The notes under the pieces were generated by a model. It ran no database searches, was not told the DNA's origin, and worked only from the letters and a program-made list of their open reading frames with translations. A program made the position numbers and the translations under genes. From Candidatus Freyarchaeota archaeon (GTDB lineage Archaea > Asgardarchaeota > Jordiarchaeia > Jordiarchaeales > Jordiarchaeaceae), in the NCBI GenBank assembly GCA_030587365.1, contig JAUQZE010000027.1, forward strand, positions 62,001 to 126,000: a stretch of 64,000 nt of DNA. The letters are read 5' to 3'. Below are positions 1-8,675 of this stretch, piece after piece (positions within the stretch are counted from its first letter, which is position 1; every line of letters begins with the position of its first letter).

Positions 1-768
1 TCCATTCGCTGCCAGATTTTTAAGTGCGGGGTTTACAATATCCTTCCTAAACCAGTTAAAGAGTATACTCTTCCTACTGGAGGGTGGAAGAAAGCTTGAA
101 ACAGGAGGACTAATGGTTTTTGGTTCTTTCTTTACATATTCCGCCACTTTGTTAGTGTTTAACGTTTTAATGGTTGCCATCGCCGCTAGTACAAGCGATG
201 ACACTCCCAAAACAACTTCTCTCCTGCTGTAGTGTTCCAACATTTTTCCAAGAGCCTGCGAGGCTTCCTCGAAAGATAGGTCTCCCGATATGAACGATTT
301 AAAAAGCTCCAAAATCTTACCCCTTGTCTCTAGAGCCTCACTATAGCTAACACTATCCAGAGTTAGAATTCGATAGGCGGATTCTAAAACTTGTTTATCG
401 AACCAGCGGGTGACTACGTATTCCTCTGTTAATCTTTTCAGATCTTCTGGGGCAAGTTTCGATTCGGCTTCTTCCAACTCACTACATAATTGGGAGGCGA
501 ACGTTTCAAAAACTGAAGATATGTAATAGCGGAGTGTTTCATCCAGTTTAAACCTTGACAGTATCTTACCGACTTTGCTTTGAAACTGGGATTTAGAAAT
601 TTTTCTTTCTACGTAGCCTTTAAAATGTGGAAATATTTTATCATTCATTAGTTGGGATTCTTCAAGAGTCAAATTTATTGTGATGTTGTCTAGAACACCG
701 AAAACTACATAATCAAAGAACTCTCTTAAAATTTTCAAATTTTTTTCTGAATCAAAAATGATAGCCAT
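1..768 (-). CDS. Hypothetical protein, 3' part cut by the window edge
   Basis: An open minus-strand frame starts at an ATG at 768 and runs off the window start; 256 codons are visible without a stop. The protein begins MAIIFDSEKNLKILREFFDY and looks mainly alpha-helical and soluble until about residue 185. A short hydrophobic stretch (VVLGVSSLVLAAMATI, about residues 188-203) could be a membrane helix. It is followed by a Ser/Pro-rich linker (PPVSSFLPPSS). I do not recognise the family. It begins 18 bp after the stop of the HerA-like ATPase gene and is probably co-transcribed with it and the ESCRT-III gene upstream, so it may belong to the same membrane or chromosome-handling process. That functional link is inference only. 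Confidence 0.7.
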   Translation of the reverse strand, partial: MAIIFDSEKNLKILREFFDYVVFGVLDNITINLTLEESQLMNDKIFPHFKGYVERKISKSQFQSKVGKILSRFKLDETLRYYISSVFETFASQLCSELEEAESKLAPEDLKRLTEEYVVTRWFDKQVLESAYRILTLDSVSYSEALETRGKILELFKSFISGDLSFEEASQALGKMLEHYSRREVVLGVSSLVLAAMATIKTLNTNKVAEYVKKEPKTISPPVSSFLPPSSRKSILFNWFRKDIVNPALKNLAANG

Positions 769-786
769 TCCCCGTTTCTCCCAAGC

Positions 787-3700
787 TTATTCAATTAATG
801 ATCTGCGTAGTTGCTCAATTTTTTCAAAGGTTTTCCGTTTTAGAAAAGTGTATTCCTCTTCAGTCATCCTACCTAATTCAAAGTATTCCTGTAAACTTTT
901 TAGATATTTCTGGAATTTTTGTATCTCCCTAGTGATTTTTTCTTGCTCTTCCTCCTTGCTGATTTTCTGCTTTGTCTCTGGTTCTTCCGGTTTCGTAATT
1001 ACTGGTTCTTCTAATGGTTTATGAAGTTCTGGTTCGATGTTGTCTGCGGCTTTAATACTGGGTCTTGGTGGTGGGGTGGGTAATTCTGGAAGTTCTGCGC
1101 CTATGGGTGTTTTCTCTATTAACGGTTTTAGTTTTGGTTTCGGATGTTTTCGGGGTGCTATTTTTAAACTATTAATTGTCTCTTTTAATGATGTGATTAC
1201 ACTTGTGGCTTCGTTTCTTAGCGCTGATGTAGATGAAATAAGAATTATCGTATTATCCTCATTTTCTAATACTCCTAATGATAGTCGTGATTTGTCTTTG
1301 GAGCCTAGGATCACTGGTAAACCTTTTGTAGCGTTTATATCTGTTTGCCATCCATCTTCCTTTAATTTTTTGTAAACCTCGCGAATAACTTCAATGCTGT
1401 CCGCTTGTGACAAGATTTTTTCGACAGCCGCCTCCATTTTTGGGACTGGATATAAATGATTGTAGAATCCATATTCTAAGACACGTTTTATGTAATCAGA
1501 GGCTAAATCTGTTGCTAGACTAAGTACAGGTGGAGAAGGAATTGATATGTCTGGAGCTACTTCAACCATTTCTTCTTCCGCTGGCCCCTCAAGAGACTCT
1601 AAGGCTTCTGTTTCGGTTTCGGATATTTGTTCTATTTTCTCAGTGGGCTTCCCCATTTTTTCTGAAGTAACGAGAGGTTTTGATGGAATTGATGCAAGTT
1701 CCTCAACCATCTTGGGAAGCGCTTCCCGACCTGCATGCTGGCTCAGCCTCGGCCTGATTTTAACTACGAGGGCACGGCTACTAGTGATCGATTCGTCAGA
1801 AACAATCGTTGTTCCAATAGGAATATTACGCAGAAATCCTGAATCCCTTATTTCCACCGGAATCTCTTTAGGCGATCTCTTGGTAAAAGCAATAATATCC
1901 GGCTCATATGATAAATAATGCGTTATCAGTATATCTATTTGAGATAAAATTCGATTGTCCGTAGCTGAAGGTTGCTGGGTTACGAGCACCAGGCCACAAC
2001 CTGGTTTTCTTCCGAGCTTGGTATACTCAATTAGCGGATCAGAGGCCGCAGTAACTCCTCTGGAAGGAACGAGTAAGTGTGCTTCATCAATCATAAGCCA
2101 AGTCACTGGAATCTCTGCTTCAACTTTCTCATTTGCTGCTTCACCTAGTTGGGATGCCTCCTCCGTTCTTGAAATCTGTAACCTCACCCTGAGAATTCTT
2201 CGTGCCAGTATGCCAATAACTAGGGCACGTAGACTATCATCTAAATGGCTTACATCCATAACAGATACTTGATCTGGAACTGCCAATTGCGTTAAGCTTG
2301 TTCCCTTAGCTGAGAATATTCCCCACTGTTTCGCGGAAGAGAATCTCGCAACCAACGCCCTTCGTGTATCGCGTCTGAATCCTCTATCCTCAGATATGAT
2401 ATCCGAGGAAGTCTCAACACATTTAATTAAATCATCTATGGTGTAGGCGTCTCCCTTACCAGTAATGTTTAACTCTCGGTCATCGATTAGAGCCTTGTAG
2501 CCATTTTTAACCTTTTCAATTACTTGTTCAGTTAAGAGGCCTAATATGCTAAATCTGTCTATACTAAAAGTATGGCACCAATCATCGGCTGTTAGTTCCG
2601 AAGGCTTTAAAGCGAAGGGTGCATCTTTCGTTTGTTCAGGAACCCTATCGTAAAAGCCTATAGGAACAAAAACCTTCACGTTACCAAAACCCTCAGGTGT
2701 GAGGTTCCATTTTTCAAGTGTTTCTAATTCTCTTTTATCCCAATTGGGATACTTCATGCTCCAAAATATTCCCATGGGATCAACAATGATTGTTGCGATT
2801 CCTAATTTTGACTCCGCCAACTCTTCTGCGATAACACCCATTGTATAAGACTTTCCAGACCCTCGATGACCGCTTATAAATATAACATGGGGCGCGACTC
2901 CGTCTAAAAGAACCTTACAACCAAGCAGATTCACATCTTCACTCTTTCTCTCTCCCACGCAACCAATGTACATTGTTCCCTTACAGCCTAGTTTAGCCTG
3001 GGTCGCCTTGCTTCTTCCCAAAATAACAGACTCGCCTAAACCGTCCCTGAGTACACTAATAGGAGTATCCACTATTTTTGGTGACTCAACAATATTTCCC
3101 CTCTCAACATTTACTACGCCTGCTTCACCTACAACATAAGCTAGCGCAAGCCACAGGTCTTTCAAATTGTTCAGATCAGTTTGCTCGGCGATATGCCTTC
3201 TAAGATTAGGCTGTTTAGGGTATCTATCGGTGTCAAAACTTGACAACTCCCAGAGTAGAAAATCAACAGTTTCTTGATTTGAGAACCCACTATAAGGTTT
3301 TATAACCTTCAAAGCCTTTTCCATGTATTCCATCCTGTCGGTGGCCATTAGCAGAAGGAGAAAGACCTCAACACGTTTATCCATTTCAATTAAGCTTACT
3401 AGTTCAACCATCCTGTCAAGAAATCTATCATCCTCATTATATTTGTAACCCTCATAAAGAATTTTTAAAATTGGGAGGTCTGGTGATTCCTGAGTCAAAG
3501 CGTACCTGAACGCGGATTCCAGAGATTTTTGAATCTTCCCCTTTTCAGTCTCTTTTATGGTTCTAAAGATGTGGACAATTGAAGCAGTAGCTTCGTTGTC
3601 AATTTTAGAGCCCGAAAGCCAAGCTCCAGAATCTGATTGGAGAGAAACCAGTTGTTCAACAAGATTGTTCAATTGTTCAAGATAAGTTTTACTTCCAGTA

Positions 3701-3828
3701 ATTCTGTGAGCGATAATATAACAGTTTAAAAGGTAAGCTTTATCTCTGGTGGTGACAGGCTCCACAAGAGAGACGTTCTGTAAAATGTCCACGAGTGACT
3801 CACACAGGGGTCTTCCTCTATCTAACAA
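787..3828 (-). CDS. HerA/FtsK-like P-loop ATPase (DUF87 type), 1013 aa
   Basis: Large ATPase of the HerA/VirB4/FtsK group. The Walker A motif GHRGSGKS lies at about residues 320-327 and a Walker B-like TWLMIDEAHLL at about 575-585. The following region (KLGRKPGCGLVLVTQQPS) resembles the sensor segment of HerA proteins. Residues 1-250 form a helical region of unknown family. Residues about 690-960 are a Pro/Glu-rich linker around a small domain. The last 45 residues (FQKYLKSLQEYFELGRMTEEEY) look like a SHOCT-type short helical tail. HerA proteins are ring-forming DNA translocases; partners such as NurA are not visible here. The TTG start sits 8 nt after GAGGGG. The gene begins 46 bp after the ESCRT-III stop, suggesting one operon. 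A DNA-pumping role near division is an attractive inference, not shown. Confidence 0.85.
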   Translation of the reverse strand: MLDRGRPLCESLVDILQNVSLVEPVTTRDKAYLLNCYIIAHRITGSKTYLEQLNNLVEQLVSLQSDSGAWLSGSKIDNEATASIVHIFRTIKETEKGKIQKSLESAFRYALTQESPDLPILKILYEGYKYNEDDRFLDRMVELVSLIEMDKRVEVFLLLLMATDRMEYMEKALKVIKPYSGFSNQETVDFLLWELSSFDTDRYPKQPNLRRHIAEQTDLNNLKDLWLALAYVVGEAGVVNVERGNIVESPKIVDTPISVLRDGLGESVILGRSKATQAKLGCKGTMYIGCVGERKSEDVNLLGCKVLLDGVAPHVIFISGHRGSGKSYTMGVIAEELAESKLGIATIIVDPMGIFWSMKYPNWDKRELETLEKWNLTPEGFGNVKVFVPIGFYDRVPEQTKDAPFALKPSELTADDWCHTFSIDRFSILGLLTEQVIEKVKNGYKALIDDRELNITGKGDAYTIDDLIKCVETSSDIISEDRGFRRDTRRALVARFSSAKQWGIFSAKGTSLTQLAVPDQVSVMDVSHLDDSLRALVIGILARRILRVRLQISRTEEASQLGEAANEKVEAEIPVTWLMIDEAHLLVPSRGVTAASDPLIEYTKLGRKPGCGLVLVTQQPSATDNRILSQIDILITHYLSYEPDIIAFTKRSPKEIPVEIRDSGFLRNIPIGTTIVSDESITSSRALVVKIRPRLSQHAGREALPKMVEELASIPSKPLVTSEKMGKPTEKIEQISETETEALESLEGPAEEEMVEVAPDISIPSPPVLSLATDLASDYIKRVLEYGFYNHLYPVPKMEAAVEKILSQADSIEVIREVYKKLKEDGWQTDINATKGLPVILGSKDKSRLSLGVLENEDNTIILISSTSALRNEATSVITSLKETINSLKIAPRKHPKPKLKPLIEKTPIGAELPELPTPPPRPSIKAADNIEPELHKPLEEPVITKPEEPETKQKISKEEEQEKITREIQKFQKYLKSLQEYFELGRMTEEEYTFLKRKTFEKIEQLRRSLIE

Positions 3829-3874
3829 GACTGTTTCCCCTCACTTTTCCGTATTTAATTATAAAAAAGAAGCC

Positions 3875-4486
3875 TTAAAGTTCTTCTTTCAGTTTCTTGA
3901 TATCTTTTTCCAGCTCTTCAACCTTTCCGCTAGGTGCTGTAGGGAGCTTTACTCCAGTTTCAACGCTAATTTCTTGGTCAATCTCAGAAATGGTGGCGGC
4001 GACTTCTTGGGACGTGACCTCGGTACTGACCGTCATCCTCTCCATACCTGCCTCAGCAACATCTTGAGCAACATCGAATTCTTGCATAGATCCATCTATT
4101 TCCTCAACCATTTTAGCAATATCCGGGAGGTTGATCGCTCCCTTGAGTCCATCGAGAGCTGCTCTTATACCCGACAAGGTGCTAGCAATGTCCGAGACGG
4201 ACTCGCTCTGACGGAGCCTAACTACCATGCCCTGAATTCTAAGGCGATAAGCATCCGTTGCGAGAGCCCACTTATTATACCGTATGTAGTGTTCGGCGTA
4301 CATTTTGGCGGCTTCGGTGTTTCCTCTGAGCCTATATTTCTTAGCCTCTTCTCTGTTTTTTCTAGATTCTCTTTCTAGCTGTTTTTTCTGGTATTCAAGG
4401 CGGCGAGTGAATACGTCGAGTTTGTAAATCACGTCTTTGATCTTTGGTCCTCCCTTGAGCCAGCTTGCGAATTTTTTAAGCGCCAT
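3875..4486 (-). CDS. cdvB: ESCRT-III / CdvB (Snf7-family) cell-division protein
   Basis: A 203-residue, highly charged, almost wholly helical protein with the N-terminal pattern of archaeal CdvB: a short amphipathic start (ALKKFASWLKGG), then a long basic helical hairpin (LEYQKKQLERESRKNREEAKKY...) and an acidic C-terminal half ending in a coiled coil (KVEELEKDIKKLKEEL). In TACK archaea these proteins polymerise at mid-cell and constrict the membrane. I prefer the ATG at 4486: AGGTG lies 6 nt upstream, whereas the in-frame GTG at 4495 overlaps that site. No wing-helix or MIM segment is obvious, so it may be a CdvB1/2-like paralogue rather than full CdvB. Neither CdvA nor the Vps4/CdvC ATPase is in the window. 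The HerA-like gene follows by 46 bp. Confidence 0.85.
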   Translation of the reverse strand: MALKKFASWLKGGPKIKDVIYKLDVFTRRLEYQKKQLERESRKNREEAKKYRLRGNTEAAKMYAEHYIRYNKWALATDAYRLRIQGMVVRLRQSESVSDIASTLSGIRAALDGLKGAINLPDIAKMVEEIDGSMQEFDVAQDVAEAGMERMTVSTEVTSQEVAATISEIDQEISVETGVKLPTAPSGKVEELEKDIKKLKEEL

Positions 4487-4535
4487 ACTATACACCTGTT
4501 TGATTTTTATGTTCTCCTAATAAGAGAGGAGAGGT

Positions 4536-4551
4536 GGTAGCATATAATACT
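4536..4551 (-). promoter_or_regulatory. Candidate TATA promoter of the cdvB-herA operon
   Basis: On the minus strand an AGTATTATATG stretch lies about 55 nt upstream of the cdvB ATG, in the 107-bp gap after trmY. A second AT-rich box (TTTTTATAAA) lies at 4574-4583. Either could be the TATA element; no BRE is convincing. Confidence 0.35.
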
Positions 4552-4593
4552 TTCTTAGTGTGCATTTTTTCGTTTATAAAAAGCGGTGAGAAT

Positions 4594-5205
4594 TCAAGCA
4601 ATTTTAGGCTCGAAAATGCGGTCTAACTTCTCATGAACGAGAAATATACAGTGGCTTCCCAAGTATTCCTTCAGTCCTAGACTTAAGGGTTTAATACCCT
4701 TTTCTTTCAAGTATTCAATATCATTCTGGTTAAACCCGATATGATCCCCCAGTATAAATGCAATTTGCGGCTTTTCTGCATTTTTAAGCTCATTCAAAGT
4801 TTTGTTAACATCATTACCCGACTGGTAGAGGTAGTAAATTTTGGATTTCTTAGCCTGTTCTTCCACCAGCTCTCGGAAGCCCCTTTTTACTAATCTAAAG
4901 CCAGAAGGAAATGATTCTATCTTGGGGTCTAGCATCTCTTTTAATACTAAGCCGACTTGGAGTTCCTCTCTTGGCAACTCTTCAATTTTTTCTCCATCCA
5001 ACTCAATTATGAGCGGCGGCCTTGGGGGGCCTTCAAGCACGGCGTAAAAAACTGTGTCCACTCTGTGAGTATTTGATAGAAGCAGGGCGGATAGAATACA
5101 TCTACAGACCAAATCCATTCTTCCTGAGGTGCCAGGTAAGTCTTTAACAGTGAACTTATTATCGGTATGGGCATTACTCGCTTTAAGAATAAACACTCTT
5201 TTCAA
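4594..5205 (-). CDS. trmY: tRNA (pseudouridine(54)-N1)-methyltransferase TrmY
   Basis: The 203-residue protein matches the archaeal SPOUT methyltransferase TrmY, which uses S-adenosylmethionine to make N1-methylpseudouridine at position 54 of the tRNA T-loop. Family landmarks are the N-terminal KDLPGTSGRMDLVCRC, the central VFYAVLEGPPRPP, and the C-terminal knot with FILGDHIGF and the GSHCIFLVHEKLD end that forms the SAM pocket. Length is as expected for the family. The ATG start follows AAAAGAT-type sequence with no strong ribosome site. It lies 15 bp downstream of the TauE/SafE gene and may share its transcript. Confidence 0.95.
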   Translation of the reverse strand: MKRVFILKASNAHTDNKFTVKDLPGTSGRMDLVCRCILSALLLSNTHRVDTVFYAVLEGPPRPPLIIELDGEKIEELPREELQVGLVLKEMLDPKIESFPSGFRLVKRGFRELVEEQAKKSKIYYLYQSGNDVNKTLNELKNAEKPQIAFILGDHIGFNQNDIEYLKEKGIKPLSLGLKEYLGSHCIFLVHEKLDRIFEPKIA

Positions 5206-5220
5206 AAGATTTTCACCTAC

Positions 5221-6180
5221 CTAAAGGGCAATTAATGCTTCATAAATCATTTGAGCTGCTAAGAGAGTTAAGGCTACGCCGAAAATTTTTCTGAGAAGGT
5301 TGGGCGCTATTTTCATCGTTATTCTAACCCCTACCTGAGCTCCAATTACAGCTCCAATGATCATGACCATTCCGATTTGCCAATTTATTTGTCCTAGCAT
5401 AGTGTGCTCAAAGGATCCGGCTAATGATGTAAAAACAATCATAAACATCGAAGTGGCCACTGTAATAATCATGGGAACCCCGAGAGCAATATCCAATACT
5501 GGCACCTGAACAATTCCTCCCCCTATTCCGAGAAGCCCGGATAAAAGTCCCGCCACAAAAGAGAACGCTAAACCCAACGGTACGTTTACATGGTACACAT
5601 AGCTTTCGCCGTTTGCCACTTTAATTGTTCGTTTCCAACTCAGAATACTCCTCTTTACTGTTTTCGTCTCTTCTTTAAGGGTTTCTCGAGAACTACTCGG
5701 ATACTGTCTCCTGCTTTTAAAAAACATATTAATTCCAATTGCAACAAGCCCCACTCCAAAAATTGCTTTAAGTATATCTACTGAAATCCATCCGGTCAGA
5801 TACGCTCCAAGGAAGGCCCCGGGAATCGATGAAGGTGCTAGCACCAAACCCAATTTAAAATCTATGGCTCTTTTTCGGGCGTATCCAACGGTAGCGGAAA
5901 ACGAGGTGAATACAATAATGAATAAACTGGTTCCTATGGCTACATTTATTGGTTCATTTGTCATATACTCTATTACTGGGACATTTAGAAATCCACCTCC
6001 AACACCCAACATGGACGCAATTATCCCCGTAAAAACAGATATCCCGCCAAGCAACAGATAAAGCCACCACTCACCACTACCACTGAGGATGAGGTACCAA
6101 AGCAAAAACCACCAATCCAAGTTCTCATACTCCAAGTAGTTAGAACAACTGAAAGGAACCCGCATAAAACATTTTCTCAT
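5221..6180 (-). CDS. TauE/SafE-family sulfite/anion exporter-like permease
   Basis: 319-residue membrane protein with two homologous halves, each opening with the family's glycine signature: MLGVGGGFLNVPVIEYM in the first and LLGIGGGIVQVPVLDIAL in the second. About eight membrane helices can be drawn, with a charged cytoplasmic loop in the middle (KSRRQYPSSSRETLKEETK). Members export sulfite, sulfoacetate or other small organosulfur anions; the substrate cannot be told from sequence. The first 40 residues (MRKCFMRVPFSCSNYLEYEN) are not typical and no Shine-Dalgarno precedes the ATG, so the true start may be internal, near the first glycine-rich helix. trmY follows 15 bp downstream. Confidence 0.85.
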   Translation of the reverse strand: MRKCFMRVPFSCSNYLEYENLDWWFLLWYLILSGSGEWWLYLLLGGISVFTGIIASMLGVGGGFLNVPVIEYMTNEPINVAIGTSLFIIVFTSFSATVGYARKRAIDFKLGLVLAPSSIPGAFLGAYLTGWISVDILKAIFGVGLVAIGINMFFKSRRQYPSSSRETLKEETKTVKRSILSWKRTIKVANGESYVYHVNVPLGLAFSFVAGLLSGLLGIGGGIVQVPVLDIALGVPMIITVATSMFMIVFTSLAGSFEHTMLGQINWQIGMVMIIGAVIGAQVGVRITMKIAPNLLRKIFGVALTLLAAQMIYEALIAL

Positions 6181-6347
6181 CTAATTTACGCAAACATATC
6201 TGTAAAAAACTATGCCATTAAAAACTGAACCTTCTATCAACATAATCTGACTACACTATACTTCTATATTATGTAAGGGATAAAAATAAATAGTTCATTT
6301 AGCGTTACTTGTCTAGATTCAAAACAAATGAATTAGAAGTGGATATT

Positions 6348-6623
6348 TTGCCGCAAAAACGTAAAAGCCGTGGAAGAGCCAAAGGAAGCGCTGGAAGGAA
6401 AGCAGTGGTGCAGTGCAGTGGATGCGGGAAAATGGTCCCGCGTGATAAAGCCAAGCGGGTAACAAGGTATACCACAATGGTGGATCCAATGATTGGCCGA
6501 GAATTAAGGCAGCAGGGTGCATACATTCCAAGAACTAAGGAAATCAAAACATATTGCATCAACTGCGCTGTTCACAGAAAAGTAACTCGAGTCAGATCAA
6601 AAGACGATAGGAAATCCAGATAA
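6348..6623 (+). CDS. rps26e: Ribosomal protein S26e (eS26)
   Basis: 91-residue basic protein of the small ribosomal subunit. It has the diagnostic start PQKRKSRGRAKG, a CxxC pair (CSGCGKMVPRDKA) and the second pair in YCINCAVHRKVTR, which together bind zinc. The open frame extends 13 codons further upstream to a TTG at 6309, but family members begin at the PxKR motif, so I place the start at the TTG at 6348. eS26 occurs in eukaryotes, TACK and Asgard archaea and is generally absent from Euryarchaeota, so this gene is one of the best lineage markers in the window. Confidence 0.92.
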   Translation: MPQKRKSRGRAKGSAGRKAVVQCSGCGKMVPRDKAKRVTRYTTMVDPMIGRELRQQGAYIPRTKEIKTYCINCAVHRKVTRVRSKDDRKSR

Positions 6624-6677
6624 ACAAGAATATGCTGCTCCTAGATAAAATCGGTTAACCCATTACGGGGAGAGGTT

Positions 6678-7553
6678 TTGCTTAACCTAGTTGTTATCGG
6701 ACATATTGCAAAGGATACAATAATTCGAAATGGCTCCAAAACCCACTCGATTGGAGGGCCTCCTTTCTACTCTGGAATAGCTGCTAGAAAAATGGGGGGA
6801 AACGTAGGTATAGTATCTAAAATAGGCAGAGACCTTGACGAGGAATCTTTGGCTATTTTTAAAGAAATGGGGATTCAAACGTCTATTAAGAAAACAAATG
6901 GTTTGACAACAAACTTTGAACTTGAGTATCTCCCTGAAGGTAGAAGATTAAGATTGAGAGAGAGATGCGAGCCAATTTTATTTGAAGATGTTCCCAAACA
7001 TTTTTTGGAAGCGGATTCTCTGCTCATTAGCCCTATAGCGGGAGAAATTTCATCGGATTTTATGGAAAAGATCTCTCGAAAAACAGATTCCACATTAGCC
7101 ATTGACGTACAGGGTTTTGTTCGTAAATTTGAAGACCAAGGAAACGTATCCTTCGATGTTTGGAGGGAAGGCGAAGACATTCTTCCTCTTGTGGATATTG
7201 TTAAGTTTTCAAAACGTGAAGCACTGACCGCTATGAACTGCGAAAACATTCACGACGCCGCCCAGAAAATTTTGAATTTCGGCCCAGAAATCGTTATAAT
7301 AACGCTGGGCGAGGAGGGAGTTCTAATAAGAGGAAAAGAAAACCTTTCCATCACTCCCAAGACTAACCCTGAAAAAGTAATAGAAACTACTGGTGCAGGA
7401 GACATTTTCTTCGGAGTATTTCTTCTTGAATATTCCCTAACAAGAAATATTAAAACTTCGGGAAATATAGCAACTATCGTAGCCTCGAAATCTACTGAGG
7501 GAAAAGGGATGTCCCGGTTTATAACAAGAGACATGATTGAAAACGACTCTTAA
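6678..7553 (+). CDS. PfkB-family sugar/nucleoside kinase
   Basis: 291-residue ribokinase-fold enzyme. The N-terminal GG motif is SIGGPPFYSGIAARKMGG (residues about 25-42). The C-terminal PfkB signature ETTGAGDIFFGVFL (about 236-249) carries the catalytic aspartate and the anion hole. IVKFSKREALTAM and IVIITLGEEGVLI are the usual strands before the active site. It should phosphorylate a sugar or nucleoside hydroxyl with ATP; the substrate is not deducible. The TTG start lies 6 nt after GGGGAGAGG. It follows the S26e gene by 54 bp on the same strand. Confidence 0.85.
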   Translation: MLNLVVIGHIAKDTIIRNGSKTHSIGGPPFYSGIAARKMGGNVGIVSKIGRDLDEESLAIFKEMGIQTSIKKTNGLTTNFELEYLPEGRRLRLRERCEPILFEDVPKHFLEADSLLISPIAGEISSDFMEKISRKTDSTLAIDVQGFVRKFEDQGNVSFDVWREGEDILPLVDIVKFSKREALTAMNCENIHDAAQKILNFGPEIVIITLGEEGVLIRGKENLSITPKTNPEKVIETTGAGDIFFGVFLLEYSLTRNIKTSGNIATIVASKSTEGKGMSRFITRDMIENDS

Positions 7554-7675
7554 CTGAAATAAATGATTACGGACATAACTTGAGCAACTACCTCACTCGT
7601 TAACAAATTTAATATTTTAAAGATTCCTAATAAAGTTAGAGTAAGTTTCGAAACTGGGGTAAAGGAGGTTAGAAC

Positions 7676-8416
7676 TTGTCTAGAGGAGCGTTGCTAACTG
7701 GTACAGTTGGAGGAATAATAGGAACCATAACCGCAGCCATAGGGATGATATGCATTTTTATACTTAATTCACTTTTAACTGAAATAAATGATTACTTGGC
7801 AAGATTGAGCTTATATCTCGCTTCCCAGTTTGGGCCGTTGTTTGAGCCGTGGCCGCAGCTTTACGGTTTGCCAATTCCCTATCCGATACCGTTTTTTCCT
7901 TCTACTTCTTTGTTCGGTGTATCATCATTTACATCGGCTATATTTCTTATTGTGACTGGTATACTGATTGGTATTGGTTTCTACGGCACGTACAAAATCG
8001 GTGGAGGCGCCATAGGTGTAGTGAGTCTCGTCTTCAGCATTATAGGAATCACATCGGGAGCTTTGTTCATCATTATGGGAAACCTGACAACAGGATATAC
8101 GGCACCATATATAACCATAGGAGAGTACTCTTATCCCAATTTACCGGTACCTACACAGAATTTTTCCGTCATCTGGATAGGATTTGTTATATTGGGTGTT
8201 ACCTTCCTCTTGCTTGGTTATGCTAGTATATCTGTACGTGAAATGACTGAAAAGCCCTCGGCTTCCTACGCTGCAGGAATCCTGAGCATAATAGGTGCTA
8301 TAGTTTTCATTACAAGCTGGCTAATCTGGCCTATAATAGTAATTATCGGCTTTGGACTGATATTCGTAGCTTTCATTCTTTGGACTGTGATTTTCTATTC
8401 CTCTCGAAACATATAA
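7676..8416 (+). CDS. Hypothetical six-helix membrane protein
   Basis: 246-residue integral membrane protein with a TTG start 6 nt after a clear GGAGGT. Hydrophobic segments fall at about residues 5-28, 80-105, 110-135, 158-182, 195-215 and 217-240. A Pro/Tyr/Phe-rich loop (YGLPIPYPIPFFPSTS) lies after the first helix, probably outside the cell. The protein is rich in Gly and Ile with few charges. I do not recognise a family. It has no obvious partner: the PfkB kinase ends 122 bp upstream and the next gene is convergent. Confidence 0.7.
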   Translation: MSRGALLTGTVGGIIGTITAAIGMICIFILNSLLTEINDYLARLSLYLASQFGPLFEPWPQLYGLPIPYPIPFFPSTSLFGVSSFTSAIFLIVTGILIGIGFYGTYKIGGGAIGVVSLVFSIIGITSGALFIIMGNLTTGYTAPYITIGEYSYPNLPVPTQNFSVIWIGFVILGVTFLLLGYASISVREMTEKPSASYAAGILSIIGAIVFITSWLIWPIIVIIGFGLIFVAFILWTVIFYSSRNI

Positions 8417-8675
8417 TCAATAGAAAAGGTACAAACAAATCAACATTTTTTTATTATCAAATTCTTGACTCTAGCATTTTTCATTATTTTCAAAATAAGT
8501 ATCATATTCTTTTTTATCGGTGATTTCCTCCCAACCGTATAATAATTAATTGTTGAATATTTTGAAAGCAAAATTTTTTCTAAAATATGGCGAAAATCAA
8601 GCGACTGCTATTCAATAAATTTAAGGAGAGGCAAGCCGAATAATAGAGGATTTAAATACGTCGTTTTTGATGCCT

